Of a stretch of DNA of 38,358 bases, positions 16,163 through 23,712 are shown in pieces. The notes below the pieces were generated by a model. The model was not told where the DNA came from. It saw only the letters and a program-made list of their open reading frames with translations, and did no database searches. Each line of letters begins with the position of its first letter. Position 1 is the stretch's first letter. Origin of the DNA: Lachnospiraceae bacterium (GTDB lineage: Bacteria > Bacillota > Clostridia > Lachnospirales > Lachnospiraceae); contig JAJPXU010000028.1 in the NCBI GenBank assembly GCA_021205305.1, positions 1-38,358 on the forward strand, written 5' to 3'. The position numbers and the translations under genes are program-made.

Positions 16163-16191
16163 ATAATAACACCGTTTGTTTTTCTTGTAAA
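16163..16191 (-). promoter_or_regulatory. Second promoter of the catabolic array (ADH-urt unit)
   Basis: Minus-strand -35 TTTACA (16191-16186), 17-base spacer, -10 TATTAT (16168-16163). It sits between the stop of the anion permease gene and the hairpin above. It would transcribe the alcohol dehydrogenase, the five urt-like genes, the C-N hydrolase and the kinase-like gene. Confidence 0.55.
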
Positions 16192-16231
16192 ATATTTTTT
16201 TTAGATACAACCATCTTGTTTTTAAATATCT

Positions 16232-17638
16232 CTATCTCAGACCAATCCCCGGCCAATACCAAAATGCGCAGGCTATGTAAACCACGCAGGCAATCACGGA
16301 AATGGGAAGCCCAACTTTCAAAAAATCCGCTGCCTTCAGCTTTTTGGTGTCATAACATAAAATATTGGGCGTAGTATTGAAAAACGTCAATACCGGATAC
16401 CCGCCAATCATAAAGGCCGCCGGCATAATCAGAGCCTCCGTCTCCATATCCAGCTGAAGCGCCAGGCTTACCAGGATCGGAAAGAACGCATTCGCCATAG
16501 GGGCAGTCCCGACAAAGAAAAGATGCATAAACTGAATAATCACAATTACCGCAGCAATCATTACAGGACCTGTCACATTTTCCCCGATTATCCCCAATAC
16601 CTGCGAAGCCAGCCAGTCAGAGGCACCCGTCACAGACATGGCATTCCCCAGACTGATTCCGCCGCTGATCACAAACAGGACGCTGACCGAAATACTATCC
16701 TGGCAGTCTTTCCATTCCAGGACACGCACGCCCGGAAAGAAAAGCAATACGGCGCCTAACAGCGCAGCGGTTGCGCTGTCAATCCCCATCTTATCCCCGA
16801 AAATCCACAGGAAAATCGTTATTCCGATGATGAACACCGTATAGCGCTCTTTTCCTGAAATTTTCCCAAGCTGTGCCATCTGCTGACGTATCACCTGTAT
16901 TCCCATCTCATTCTGGCTCTCACGCGGCCGGAAACAGATCTGTATCATAAGCCATGCTGCAATAGTCATAATGAGAGCAGGTAAAAACCCCCAGAGCATC
17001 CACTGGAAATAACTGATCTCTTTCCCGGAAGCGTTATAAATATAACTGACGGCCATCGGATTACTTACCGTTGACGTCATGATTCCAGAGCTGATCGTTG
17101 AGGATGTGACGCATAAGGTCAGCAGAAGATTTTCCGCGTATTTACATTTGTCCTCTTCTGCCCCCTCATATTGTTCCACCAGCGCCATCACAAACGGCAG
17201 AAGCATCGCGGTTCTTGCTGTAGAGGACGGAATCATAAAAGCCATGACAATATTTACCATTACAATTCCCAAAGAAATCCTCAGCACGCCCGAACCCACC
17301 CGCGTCAAAAGAAAGCCTGTGATTCTGCCGCCAAGACCGGTCTTTGTCATAGCGGCCGCCAATATATACGAACCCGCTACCAGGTAGGTAGACGTAGAGG
17401 AAAACCCGCCAAGCGCCGTATTCACATCCGTGATTTTCAAAAGCACCAGCGCCGGTACAATCGCAATACTGATCACAGCCGCCGGCATCGCTTCTGTTAT
17501 GTAAACAACAAATACCGCAGCAAACAGGGCAAGGCACCATCTTCCTGCCCGACTAAGTTCTGTCATTCCCGAGGCACATAAAATCACAAGGAATAACAGC
17601 ACTGACAGAATAAGTCCCACATTCTCTTTTCGCTTCAC
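16232..17638 (-). CDS. DASS-family (SLC13-like) anion/dicarboxylate permease
   Basis: Membrane transporter (468 aa) with about 11-13 hydrophobic segments. The paired substrate-loop motifs of the divalent-anion:Na+ symporter family are visible: GGFSSTSTYLVAG near residue 80 and MIPSSTARTAMLLP near 135 in the first half, and VGTAPMANAFFPILVS with GYPVLTFFNTTPN in the second. Such proteins move di- and tricarboxylates. The gene follows the AA_synth gene by 17 bases within the hgd-ena unit, so exchange of a glutarate-type dicarboxylate made by that pathway is a sensible inference. The signature is diverged enough that a monocarboxylate or other anion cannot be excluded. Confidence 0.8.
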   Translation of the reverse strand: MKRKENVGLILSVLLFLVILCASGMTELSRAGRWCLALFAAVFVVYITEAMPAAVISIAIVPALVLLKITDVNTALGGFSSTSTYLVAGSYILAAAMTKTGLGGRITGFLLTRVGSGVLRISLGIVMVNIVMAFMIPSSTARTAMLLPFVMALVEQYEGAEEDKCKYAENLLLTLCVTSSTISSGIMTSTVSNPMAVSYIYNASGKEISYFQWMLWGFLPALIMTIAAWLMIQICFRPRESQNEMGIQVIRQQMAQLGKISGKERYTVFIIGITIFLWIFGDKMGIDSATAALLGAVLLFFPGVRVLEWKDCQDSISVSVLFVISGGISLGNAMSVTGASDWLASQVLGIIGENVTGPVMIAAVIVIIQFMHLFFVGTAPMANAFFPILVSLALQLDMETEALIMPAAFMIGGYPVLTFFNTTPNILCYDTKKLKAADFLKVGLPISVIACVVYIACAFWYWPGIGLR

Positions 17639-17655
17639 CAGACTGTACCCGCTGG

Positions 17656-18240
17656 CTATCTCAGGCCATCCTCTCCTTTAATCTGGTCAACGGTCAGTCC
17701 GCCAATGCGGGCATGCGGACGTCCCCCATCTGTAAATGCCAGCGCGACCACGATTTCGTCTGCTTTCGGGGCATCCGGAATCCGCACTTCCATCGCGTCA
17801 TAATGTGTCCGCACAAAAGCCGCGTCCTTGTAGTGCAGGGGCACATCCAGGCTGGTACCCGCAGACCCGCATTTTTTGGCGGAGGGAATAATCGCTTTTC
17901 CGCCTCCGATTGCCGCACGCATCGGCGCACCGAGCTTCGGATGAAGAATGGCGCCTCCATGTTCTAATTCTCCGGCTTCCCCTATAATCGCACCTTTTCC
18001 GTAACTGTTCACCTGATCCTCGCCAAGAATTCCCGCCGCGATATTCGTCAGATATCCGCCCAGATATTCTCCATATTCTGTGAGTTCAGATAAATCTTCC
18101 ACATATTTCCCAGCGAAAGGGTTTTTAATCACAGCTGCCACACTGCATTTTTTCAGCGGCTTCTCCAGAGGCGCAAACCCTTCATAATAAATTTCTTCCA
18201 CATTCGTTACAATTTTTCTGATTTCCGGTTTCAATGCCAT
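17656..18240 (-). CDS. DUF1185 / AA_synth (PF06684) family protein
   Basis: Soluble protein (194 aa), full length for the family named amino acid synthesis although no reaction is firmly known to me. Conserved segments: NPFAGKYVEDLSEL (40-53), NSYGKGAIIGEAGELEHG (78-95), LHPKLGAPMRAAIGGGKAII (99-118), PSAKKCG (119-125), DGGRPHARIGGLT (171-183). The Ser79/Lys82 and Ser120/Lys122 pairs are striking. Start at 18240 behind AGGAGG, eight-base spacing. Placed between enamidase and the anion permease, it is likely a pathway enzyme, perhaps on a cyclic amide or unstable intermediate; that role is inference only. Confidence 0.8.
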   Translation of the reverse strand: MALKPEIRKIVTNVEEIYYEGFAPLEKPLKKCSVAAVIKNPFAGKYVEDLSELTEYGEYLGGYLTNIAAGILGEDQVNSYGKGAIIGEAGELEHGGAILHPKLGAPMRAAIGGGKAIIPSAKKCGSAGTSLDVPLHYKDAAFVRTHYDAMEVRIPDAPKADEIVVALAFTDGGRPHARIGGLTVDQIKGEDGLR

Positions 18241-18317
18241 CCTCTTATTCCTCCTGATTTTAAACTTTCATGCCCGCTTCACGGACACTGTCAAGTCGAT
18301 TGCACCGTGTTTTGCAC

Positions 18318-19487
18318 TCAGCAGATCACTGCCTGTGTTTTTGCCGGGGGCGTATTTTTACTCTTTCCAACCACAACTTCACCGTTAATAAGCACTTTGC
18401 TGATGCCCGGAATATCTCCGCAGCGTATCGCCTCCAGCGCATTTGCTCCAACACTGCCCATCGGCGCGTCCATAAGAACAATATCCGCTTCCCTGCCCAC
18501 AGCGAGAATTCCTGTGTTCAGGCCATATGTCCTGGCGGTATTCCCAGTCGCCATACAGATCGCCTGCTCCGGTGCAATATCCGAAACAGATGCCGCAAAA
18601 CAGATATTCCGAATGATACCCAAAGGAATAATCCCGGTACCGCTGGGCGCGTCATTGCCAAATATGATTCGGTCGAGCATCTTTTTTTCACTGGCTCTTC
18701 TCAGACAATAGTCCATCATTTTAAAATTCCCGCACTGCACCAGTTCAAGCGCAAATTCCGTTTCATCCATAATCCGGTCTACTTCCTGCTTTGAAACGCT
18801 TGTTGGTCCGCCATTCAGATGCGAAACCACATCCGGCTTTGTTTTGATTACGTCTTCCGCTGTAACGGTTGAAGATCCCGGTATGGATGTGCCGCCCGTA
18901 TGCATCTGCACTTTAAATCCATACTTATGCGCCCACGCCGTCATCACTGAAGCTTCCTTGGGATCTTTCACGCTTCCCAACCCGATTTCTCCTACAATCC
19001 ACACGCCCTGTGACTGCAGATACGCAAAATCTGCTTCACACAGCCCTTTTTCAAGAATCAGGGCTCCGCCATGCACTTTTACGGACGACGGCGGATTTTT
19101 TGCGAATGATTTCGCGCAAAGCACAGCCATCGCCTTTACACCTTCCGGATCCGTCGGCCTCCCCGGCATATGCGCTTCTCCTGCGGAAATCACAGACGTA
19201 ACGCCTCCATGAAGTTCCGACGCAATAAATCCGTCTGCTTTCTGCCGATGACCATAATCCCCAATCGTGACATGCACATGCGAATCAAAAAATCCCGGGG
19301 CAGCCGTAATCCCTTTCGCGTCAATGACACAGGTACTGTCATCTCCGGCTTTATCTTTCACCGTTTCCCACTGCCCGATTGCTGCAATCATTCCATCTTC
19401 AATCAGAATCGCATCCGCGTCACTGACAGGATTTGAACTATCCCCTGTCAAAAACGTCCCGATATTTTTTATAATTACCTGTTTCAT
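18318..19487 (-). CDS. ena: Enamidase-like amidohydrolase
   Basis: Metal-dependent amidohydrolase (389 aa). Compared from memory it is very close over its whole length to Eubacterium barkeri enamidase, which hydrolyses 1,4,5,6-tetrahydro-6-oxonicotinate to 2-formylglutarate and ammonia in nicotinate fermentation. Shared blocks include FKVQMHTGGTSIPGSSTVTA and IIFGNDAPSGTG. Metal-site residues are His70 and His72 (DSHVHV), Glu167 (GEIGLG), His196, His223 and Asp279, as expected for a binuclear site bridged by Glu. The start is the ATG at 19487 behind AGGAAGGGG; eight more residues upstream lack a site. An hgd-like gene lies 27 bases upstream, as the next pathway step would predict. Action on another cyclic enamide is possible because the early nicotinate genes are missing. 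Confidence 0.87.
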   Translation of the reverse strand: MKQVIIKNIGTFLTGDSSNPVSDADAILIEDGMIAAIGQWETVKDKAGDDSTCVIDAKGITAAPGFFDSHVHVTIGDYGHRQKADGFIASELHGGVTSVISAGEAHMPGRPTDPEGVKAMAVLCAKSFAKNPPSSVKVHGGALILEKGLCEADFAYLQSQGVWIVGEIGLGSVKDPKEASVMTAWAHKYGFKVQMHTGGTSIPGSSTVTAEDVIKTKPDVVSHLNGGPTSVSKQEVDRIMDETEFALELVQCGNFKMMDYCLRRASEKKMLDRIIFGNDAPSGTGIIPLGIIRNICFAASVSDIAPEQAICMATGNTARTYGLNTGILAVGREADIVLMDAPMGSVGANALEAIRCGDIPGISKVLINGEVVVGKSKNTPPAKTQAVIC

Positions 19488-19514
19488 AATATCCCCTTCC
19501 TGAAAAATCACTGA

Positions 19515-20402
19515 TTATGAAAGCTCCCCAAACCCCGCAAGGTTTTCCCATACCTTGATGACAGAAGAAATGTCTTTGTCTCCAAGCCCCATACGCTGAG
19601 CCGTTGTATACACCTGCAGCGCCGCCGTTGTCACCGGCAGCGGCATCGCTTTCTTTTCCGATGCTTTGACCGCTAAATTCATATCTTTTCTGGCGAGACT
19701 TAACGCAAATCCGCCGTCATAAGTATCCTGTCCGATAAAGCTGTCAACCTTTGCCTCAAAAGCGTAACTGTTTCCTGAGCTTTGACAGATGACTTCCTTC
19801 ATCACATCCAATGTGAGGCCAAGCTGCCTTCCTAATGTAATGGCTTCCGCAATCGCGGCTACATTACACCCCAGCAGCAAATTATTTACGATCTTTACCG
19901 CATCCCCATTTCCGACGGAACCCGTGTAGATGATCTTCTTGCCAATCTGGCTTAACAAGGGCTTTACGCGGTCAAACACTTCTCGTTTTCCGCCAAACAT
20001 CATTGTAAGGGATGCCTCCCGGGCGCCTCGTACACCGCCGCTGACCGGGACGTCGGCATAGTCAATTCCTCTTTTTTCTGCCTCCCTGCTCAGGTCTCTT
20101 GACGTTTCAGGATCAACACTGCTCAGGTCGAGGACACAGGCCCCTTCCATGCATTTTCCCAAAACTCCGTCCTTTCCCAGCATCACCTCCCGTACAATCG
20201 CCGGATTCGGCAAAGACGTTACAACAACCTGGCACTTCTCCACGGCATCCGCTATAAGGCTGCAGCTCAATCCGCCGCTTTCTGCAAAAAGAATCCTCCG
20301 TTTTTCTGAGACATCAAAACCTTTTACTTCATTTCCGGCCTGTATCAGATTTTGTGCGATCGGAAGTCCCATAGCGCCAAGCCCAATGATCCCTATTTTC
20401 AA
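19515..20402 (-). CDS. hgd: 2-(Hydroxymethyl)glutarate dehydrogenase-like (beta-hydroxyacid dehydrogenase family)
   Basis: NAD(P)-dependent reductase (295 aa) of the 3-hydroxyisobutyrate dehydrogenase family. It has GIIGLGAMGLPIA (residues 4-16), DLSSVDP (92-98), the substrate loop VPVSGGVRGA (118-127) and catalytic Lys170 in NGDAVKIVNNLLLGCN. The segments NNLLLGCN, SSGNSYAFEAK and MGLGDKDISSVIKVWE match E. barkeri Hgd, which reduces 2-formylglutarate to 2-(hydroxymethyl)glutarate. I chose a TTG start at 20402, eight bases after GGGAGG, where homology begins; an ATG start would need 30 unrelated residues. The gene is first in its operon and divergent from the LysR gene. Tartronate or malonate semialdehyde reductase activity is an alternative typical of the family. 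Confidence 0.82.
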   Translation of the reverse strand: MKIGIIGLGAMGLPIAQNLIQAGNEVKGFDVSEKRRILFAESGGLSCSLIADAVEKCQVVVTSLPNPAIVREVMLGKDGVLGKCMEGACVLDLSSVDPETSRDLSREAEKRGIDYADVPVSGGVRGAREASLTMMFGGKREVFDRVKPLLSQIGKKIIYTGSVGNGDAVKIVNNLLLGCNVAAIAEAITLGRQLGLTLDVMKEVICQSSGNSYAFEAKVDSFIGQDTYDGGFALSLARKDMNLAVKASEKKAMPLPVTTAALQVYTTAQRMGLGDKDISSVIKVWENLAGFGELS

Positions 20403-20494
20403 ACAGCATTCCTCCCTCCAGTAAATTTCCACATCGAAACATGCGCTTACCGTTATCCAAATGGCTGCCGCACAGCCTTGCGGTCGGCGCAAAA

Positions 20495-20539
20495 GAAAAG
20501 AGCAATACGATTCGCTTTGCGAACGTCTTTGCTCTTTTC
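20495..20539 (-). promoter_or_regulatory. Leader hairpin (attenuator-like) of the hgd operon
   Basis: Perfect 11-bp stem GAAAAGAGCAA/TTGCTCTTTTC (20495-20505 with 20529-20539) with an inner TTCGC/GCGAA stem. On the minus strand it is followed by TTTTGCG, and it starts at the predicted transcription start. It could act as an early terminator or as a 5' stabilising hairpin. The GC-rich sequence after it (GCGCCGACCGCAAGG) can form a further hairpin with TGCGG. Confidence 0.6.
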
Positions 20540-20574
20540 ACGCAAATCATAAATCATTTTCTGATTTGCGTAAA
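20540..20574 (-). promoter_or_regulatory. hgd promoter embedded in a perfect inverted repeat (LysR-box candidate)
   Basis: ACGCAAATCA (20540-20549) and TGATTTGCGT (20562-20571) form a perfect 10-bp inverted repeat with a 12-base spacer, of the T-N11-A type bound by LysR regulators. A minus-strand promoter with -35 TTTACG (20574-20569), 17-base spacer and -10 TATGAT (20551-20546) overlaps it. Binding here by the LysR protein encoded at 20687 could repress, or reposition on effector binding. Confidence 0.6.
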
Positions 20575-20625
20575 ATACTTTTTTTCTATTTTTATATACA
20601 ATTTCTAAATATCGCGCATTCCGGC

Positions 20626-20653
20626 TTGCTTTTTTTTCGATTTATTTTATAAT
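20626..20653 (+). promoter_or_regulatory. Promoter of the LysR gene
   Basis: -35 TTGCTT (20626-20631), 16-base spacer, -10 TATAAT (20648-20653). It stands 33 bases before the ATG at 20687, which has GAGGAG upstream. The divergent hgd promoter and the inverted repeat lie about 55-85 bases away, so the regulator could control both directions. Confidence 0.7.
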
Positions 20654-20686
20654 TTACCTGACTTTTATTCAGAGGAGATTTCGGCT

Positions 20687-21586
20687 ATGACGCTCAAACA
20701 ATTAACTTATTTTTTGAAAATATCAGAAACGGGAAATCTGACAAAGGCTGCTCAAATGCTGCATATGTCCCAGCCTCCGCTGAGTTATCAGTTAAAGCTG
20801 CTCGAAGAAGAACTCGGAGTCGAACTTTTCGTCCGGGAAGCCCATAATATGCGAATCACTACAGAAGGCTCATACCTGGTAGACAGGGCAAACCAGATTT
20901 TAGCTTTGGTTAATAAGACGGAAACCGAAATCCGACAGCTCTCAAGCAGCGCAGAAATTTATATTAATATTGGAACGGTCAGCAGCGCCAATCATTACCT
21001 GCTTCCTCAGATTGTTGATACTTTTAAAAAACGATACCCGAAAACGATCTTCAACATTTACGATGGAAACAGTTATCGAATCATGGAACTTCTAAACAAC
21101 CATGTGATAGACCTTGGTATCTTACGCGAGCCTTTCAACCGTGAATTATATGATTGTATGAAAATCAATAACACACCCGTTCTTCCGCACGACGAAACGG
21201 GAGATTTTTTTGTTGCCGCCGGCCGTCCGGTTTTTTTCCCTGATCCGTCGCTTGGCGAAATATCTTTAAAAGAAGCCGTCCGCATGCCGCTTATTGTCCA
21301 CCGAAGATATGATGAATTGTTCATGCATCAATGCGAAAAAGACAACTTAAAGCCAAATGTCATTTGTCTGAATGACAATATTATCACTTCCATCGAATGG
21401 GTGCTGAATGGCGTGGGCGTTGGTATCATGCCCTATACCTCCTCCCTTCTTTTGCGGAACCCTGATATTGTCGTTCAAAAAATCACGCCTGCTTTTTATT
21501 CAAATCTTTTCCTGGTTTGGAACAGCGGGGCTAAATTTTCAAAACCACTCATGCAGTTTATCGAATTATTCAATTCTGTCTCTTGA
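20687..21586 (+). CDS. LysR-family transcriptional regulator of the catabolic array
   Basis: LysR regulator (299 aa). The N-terminal winged helix-turn-helix is clear at residues 1-60, with NLTKAAQMLHMSQPPLSYQL as the recognition region. The remainder is the effector-binding domain of periplasmic-binding-like fold, opening at INIGTVSSANHYLLPQIVDTF and containing GVGVGIMPYTSSLL near 245. It is transcribed away from the hgd-ena genes across a 284-base region with a perfect inverted repeat; this is the classic arrangement for a pathway-specific LysR regulator. The effector is presumably a pathway intermediate. Confidence 0.9.
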   Translation: MTLKQLTYFLKISETGNLTKAAQMLHMSQPPLSYQLKLLEEELGVELFVREAHNMRITTEGSYLVDRANQILALVNKTETEIRQLSSSAEIYINIGTVSSANHYLLPQIVDTFKKRYPKTIFNIYDGNSYRIMELLNNHVIDLGILREPFNRELYDCMKINNTPVLPHDETGDFFVAAGRPVFFPDPSLGEISLKEAVRMPLIVHRRYDELFMHQCEKDNLKPNVICLNDNIITSIEWVLNGVGVGIMPYTSSLLLRNPDIVVQKITPAFYSNLFLVWNSGAKFSKPLMQFIELFNSVS

Positions 21587-21631
21587 ATACTACAGGCAAT
21601 GCCAGCCATCCGCCAAAAGGAGAAACCTGAA

Positions 21632-22186
21632 ATGAACAACGCCATCGTCAGAGATGCAACTCTCGAAGATGCCCGGCGCATTCTGGACATCTATCGCTAT
21701 TATGTAGAACACACCGCAATCAGTTTCGAATATGTAACCCCGTCCCTCCCGGAATTTGTGGAACGCATGAAAGGAATCATGAGCCGCTACCCGTATCTTG
21801 TCATTGAAAGAAATGGCCACATTCTGGGCTATGCCTATGCCCATCCTTTTGTGGGACGGGCTGCTTATGACTGGTCGGCGGAGCTGACCATTTACCTCGA
21901 CCAAAACGCCCGAAAATGCGGATTGGGCCGCATGCTTTATGAGAGACTGGAAGAGCGTCTGAAAGAGATGGGCGTTCTCAATTTATACGCCTGTATCGGA
22001 TATCCGGAGAAGGAAGACGAATACCTGACGCGCAACAGCGCCGACTTTCACGCACACCTGGGATTCCGGAACGTGGGAACCTTCCGCAAATGCGGCTATA
22101 AATTCGGGCGCTGGTATGACATGATCTGGATGGAAAAAATCATCGGGGAACATCACGCCAGGCAGGAGCCGGTTCACCCGGCCTGA
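21632..22186 (+). CDS. GNAT acetyltransferase, phosphinothricin-acetyltransferase-like
   Basis: Acetyl-CoA-dependent N-acetyltransferase (184 aa) of the PAT/Pat-like GNAT branch. Residues 1-20 (VRDATLEDARRILDIYRYYV) and SFEYVTPS match the substrate end of these enzymes. The acetyl-CoA loop is ARKCGLGRMLYERLEERLKE (about 100-119), and the later FHAHLGFRNVGTFRKCGYKF is the family's C-terminal signature. The start is the ATG at 21632 behind AAAGGAG (nine-base spacing); an in-frame ATG at 21599 lacks a site. It follows the LysR gene by 45 bases and may be cotranscribed. Such enzymes often acetylate amino acids (for example methionine sulfoximine analogues), so a role in the catabolic cluster is uncertain. 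Confidence 0.85.
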   Translation: MNNAIVRDATLEDARRILDIYRYYVEHTAISFEYVTPSLPEFVERMKGIMSRYPYLVIERNGHILGYAYAHPFVGRAAYDWSAELTIYLDQNARKCGLGRMLYERLEERLKEMGVLNLYACIGYPEKEDEYLTRNSADFHAHLGFRNVGTFRKCGYKFGRWYDMIWMEKIIGEHHARQEPVHPA

Positions 22187-22217
22187 TTTTCCTCTGGTAA
22201 TCTGGCGAGACTGATGC

Positions 22218-22223
22218 TATAAT
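22218..22223 (+). promoter_or_regulatory. Extended -10 promoter of the malic enzyme gene
   Basis: A perfect TATAAT preceded by TGC (extended -10) stands 86 bases before the malic enzyme ATG. The -35 position reads TGGTAA, which is weak, as is usual for extended -10 promoters. Confidence 0.5.
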
Positions 22224-22309
22224 CAACATGCTCTGTAAACGAAACGCCAAAACCCGTTTTACCAGAAGCAGCAAACCAGAAGATGTTTTACAAAAAGGAG
22301 TTTACCGAC

Positions 22310-23482
22310 ATGGATTACGCAAAAGAATCTTTAAAAATGCATTATGACCTGAAAGGCAAAATTGAAGTAACCGCCCGCGCGGCCGTTGATTCGAAGGACG
22401 CGTTGAGCCTGGCCTATACCCCCGGGGTAGCGCAGCCTTGCCTCGAAATCCAGAAAGATATTTCGAAAAGCTATGAGCTGACCCGACGCTGGAACACCGT
22501 CGCGGTCGTCACAGATGGCACCGCTGTGCTGGGACTGGGCGACATCGGCCCGGAGGCCGGAATGCCGGTAATGGAAGGAAAATGTGTACTGTTTAAAGCG
22601 TTTGGCGATGTGGATGCGATTCCACTCTGTGTGCGAAGCAAGGATGTAGACGAGATTGTAAATACAGTCGCCCTGCTTGCAGGCAGTTTCGGCGGCGTGA
22701 ATCTGGAGGACATCTCCGCTCCCCGCTGTTTTGAGATCGAACGCAAACTGAAAGAACGCTGCGATATTCCGATCTTCCACGACGATCAGCATGGGACGGC
22801 AGTCATCACGCTCGCCGGCCTCATCAACGCGCTGAAGGTAGTCGGCAAAAAAATGGAAGATATTAAGATTGTTACCTCCGGTGCGGGTGCCGCCGGTATC
22901 GCGATCATCCGCCTGCTGATCTCTATGGGGCTGAAAAATGTCATCATGACCGACCGCCAGGGTGCAATCTGCGAAGGCCGTGAAGGTCTGAACCCCATCA
23001 AAGAAGAGATGGCTAAAATCACGAACCGGAATCTGGAAAAAGGCCGTCTCGCTGATGTCATTCGCGGTGCGGATGTCTTTATCGGTGTGTCCGCTCCCGG
23101 CACACTGACCGCAGATATGGTACGCACGATGGCAAAGGATCCGATCATTTTTGCCTGTGCAAATCCTACCCCGGAGATTTTCCCGGACGAGGCAAAAGCC
23201 GCGGGGGCCGCCGTGGTATCCACGGGACGTTCCGATTTCCCGAACCAGGTCAACAACGTACTCTGCTTCCCTGGCATCTTCCGCGGGGCACTGGACGTGC
23301 GTGCCTCTGACATCAACGATGAGATGAAGGTTGCGGCGGCTTACGCGCTGGCTTCTCTGGTAAGTGAGGAAGAATTGAACGCAGACTATATCCTGCCCGC
23401 AGCTTTTGATCCCCGCGTGAAAGACGCAGTGGCCAAAGCCGCGGCAGACGCAGCACGCAAAAGCGGCGTCGCAAGGATTTAA
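22310..23482 (+). CDS. NAD(P)-dependent malic enzyme
   Basis: Short bacterial malic enzyme (390 aa) that oxidatively decarboxylates malate to pyruvate in the cytoplasm. Visible features are the catalytic Tyr in LAYTPGVAQPC, Lys in MEGKCVLFKAFG, the metal-binding FHDDQHGTA, and a Rossmann loop SGAGAAGIAIIRLL followed by MTDRQGAI. FACANPTPEIFPDEA is also typical. The start at 22310 follows AAAAGGAG; an upstream ATG at 22283 is unlikely. It is monocistronic, with its own promoter. It could pass C4 acids to pyruvate in the same metabolism as the nearby citrate synthase, but nothing ties it directly to the ena cluster. Confidence 0.93.
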   Translation: MDYAKESLKMHYDLKGKIEVTARAAVDSKDALSLAYTPGVAQPCLEIQKDISKSYELTRRWNTVAVVTDGTAVLGLGDIGPEAGMPVMEGKCVLFKAFGDVDAIPLCVRSKDVDEIVNTVALLAGSFGGVNLEDISAPRCFEIERKLKERCDIPIFHDDQHGTAVITLAGLINALKVVGKKMEDIKIVTSGAGAAGIAIIRLLISMGLKNVIMTDRQGAICEGREGLNPIKEEMAKITNRNLEKGRLADVIRGADVFIGVSAPGTLTADMVRTMAKDPIIFACANPTPEIFPDEAKAAGAAVVSTGRSDFPNQVNNVLCFPGIFRGALDVRASDINDEMKVAAAYALASLVSEEELNADYILPAAFDPRVKDAVAKAAADAARKSGVARI

Positions 23483-23604
23483 AGCAAGGCTCTAAACATG
23501 CAGACGCGCGGAAGATTTAACCATTCGTACGATTTGTAAGCAGCACAACCGCCATATAGGAATGCATCTGGCCTGATATTTGCAATGTGCTGCGATTCCT
23601 GCTT

Positions 23605-23650
23605 CTCCTGTCACTGAGAAAAAACTACATGACACTTTCAGTGGCAGGAG
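23605..23650. other. Hairpin in the gap between malic enzyme and the large permease
   Basis: A 13-base stem CTCCTGTCACTGA with TCAGTGGCAGGAG (one T-G pair) lies between two convergent genes. There is no proper U-tract on either strand, so it may be an imperfect terminator or a processing site. Nothing else is seen in 23483-23712. Confidence 0.45.
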
Positions 23651-23712
23651 CGCATTTCACCCTGTTCAATCATAATTAAGTGCATCTCTATCGTTCAGCA
23701 ACCGCCTTATTC

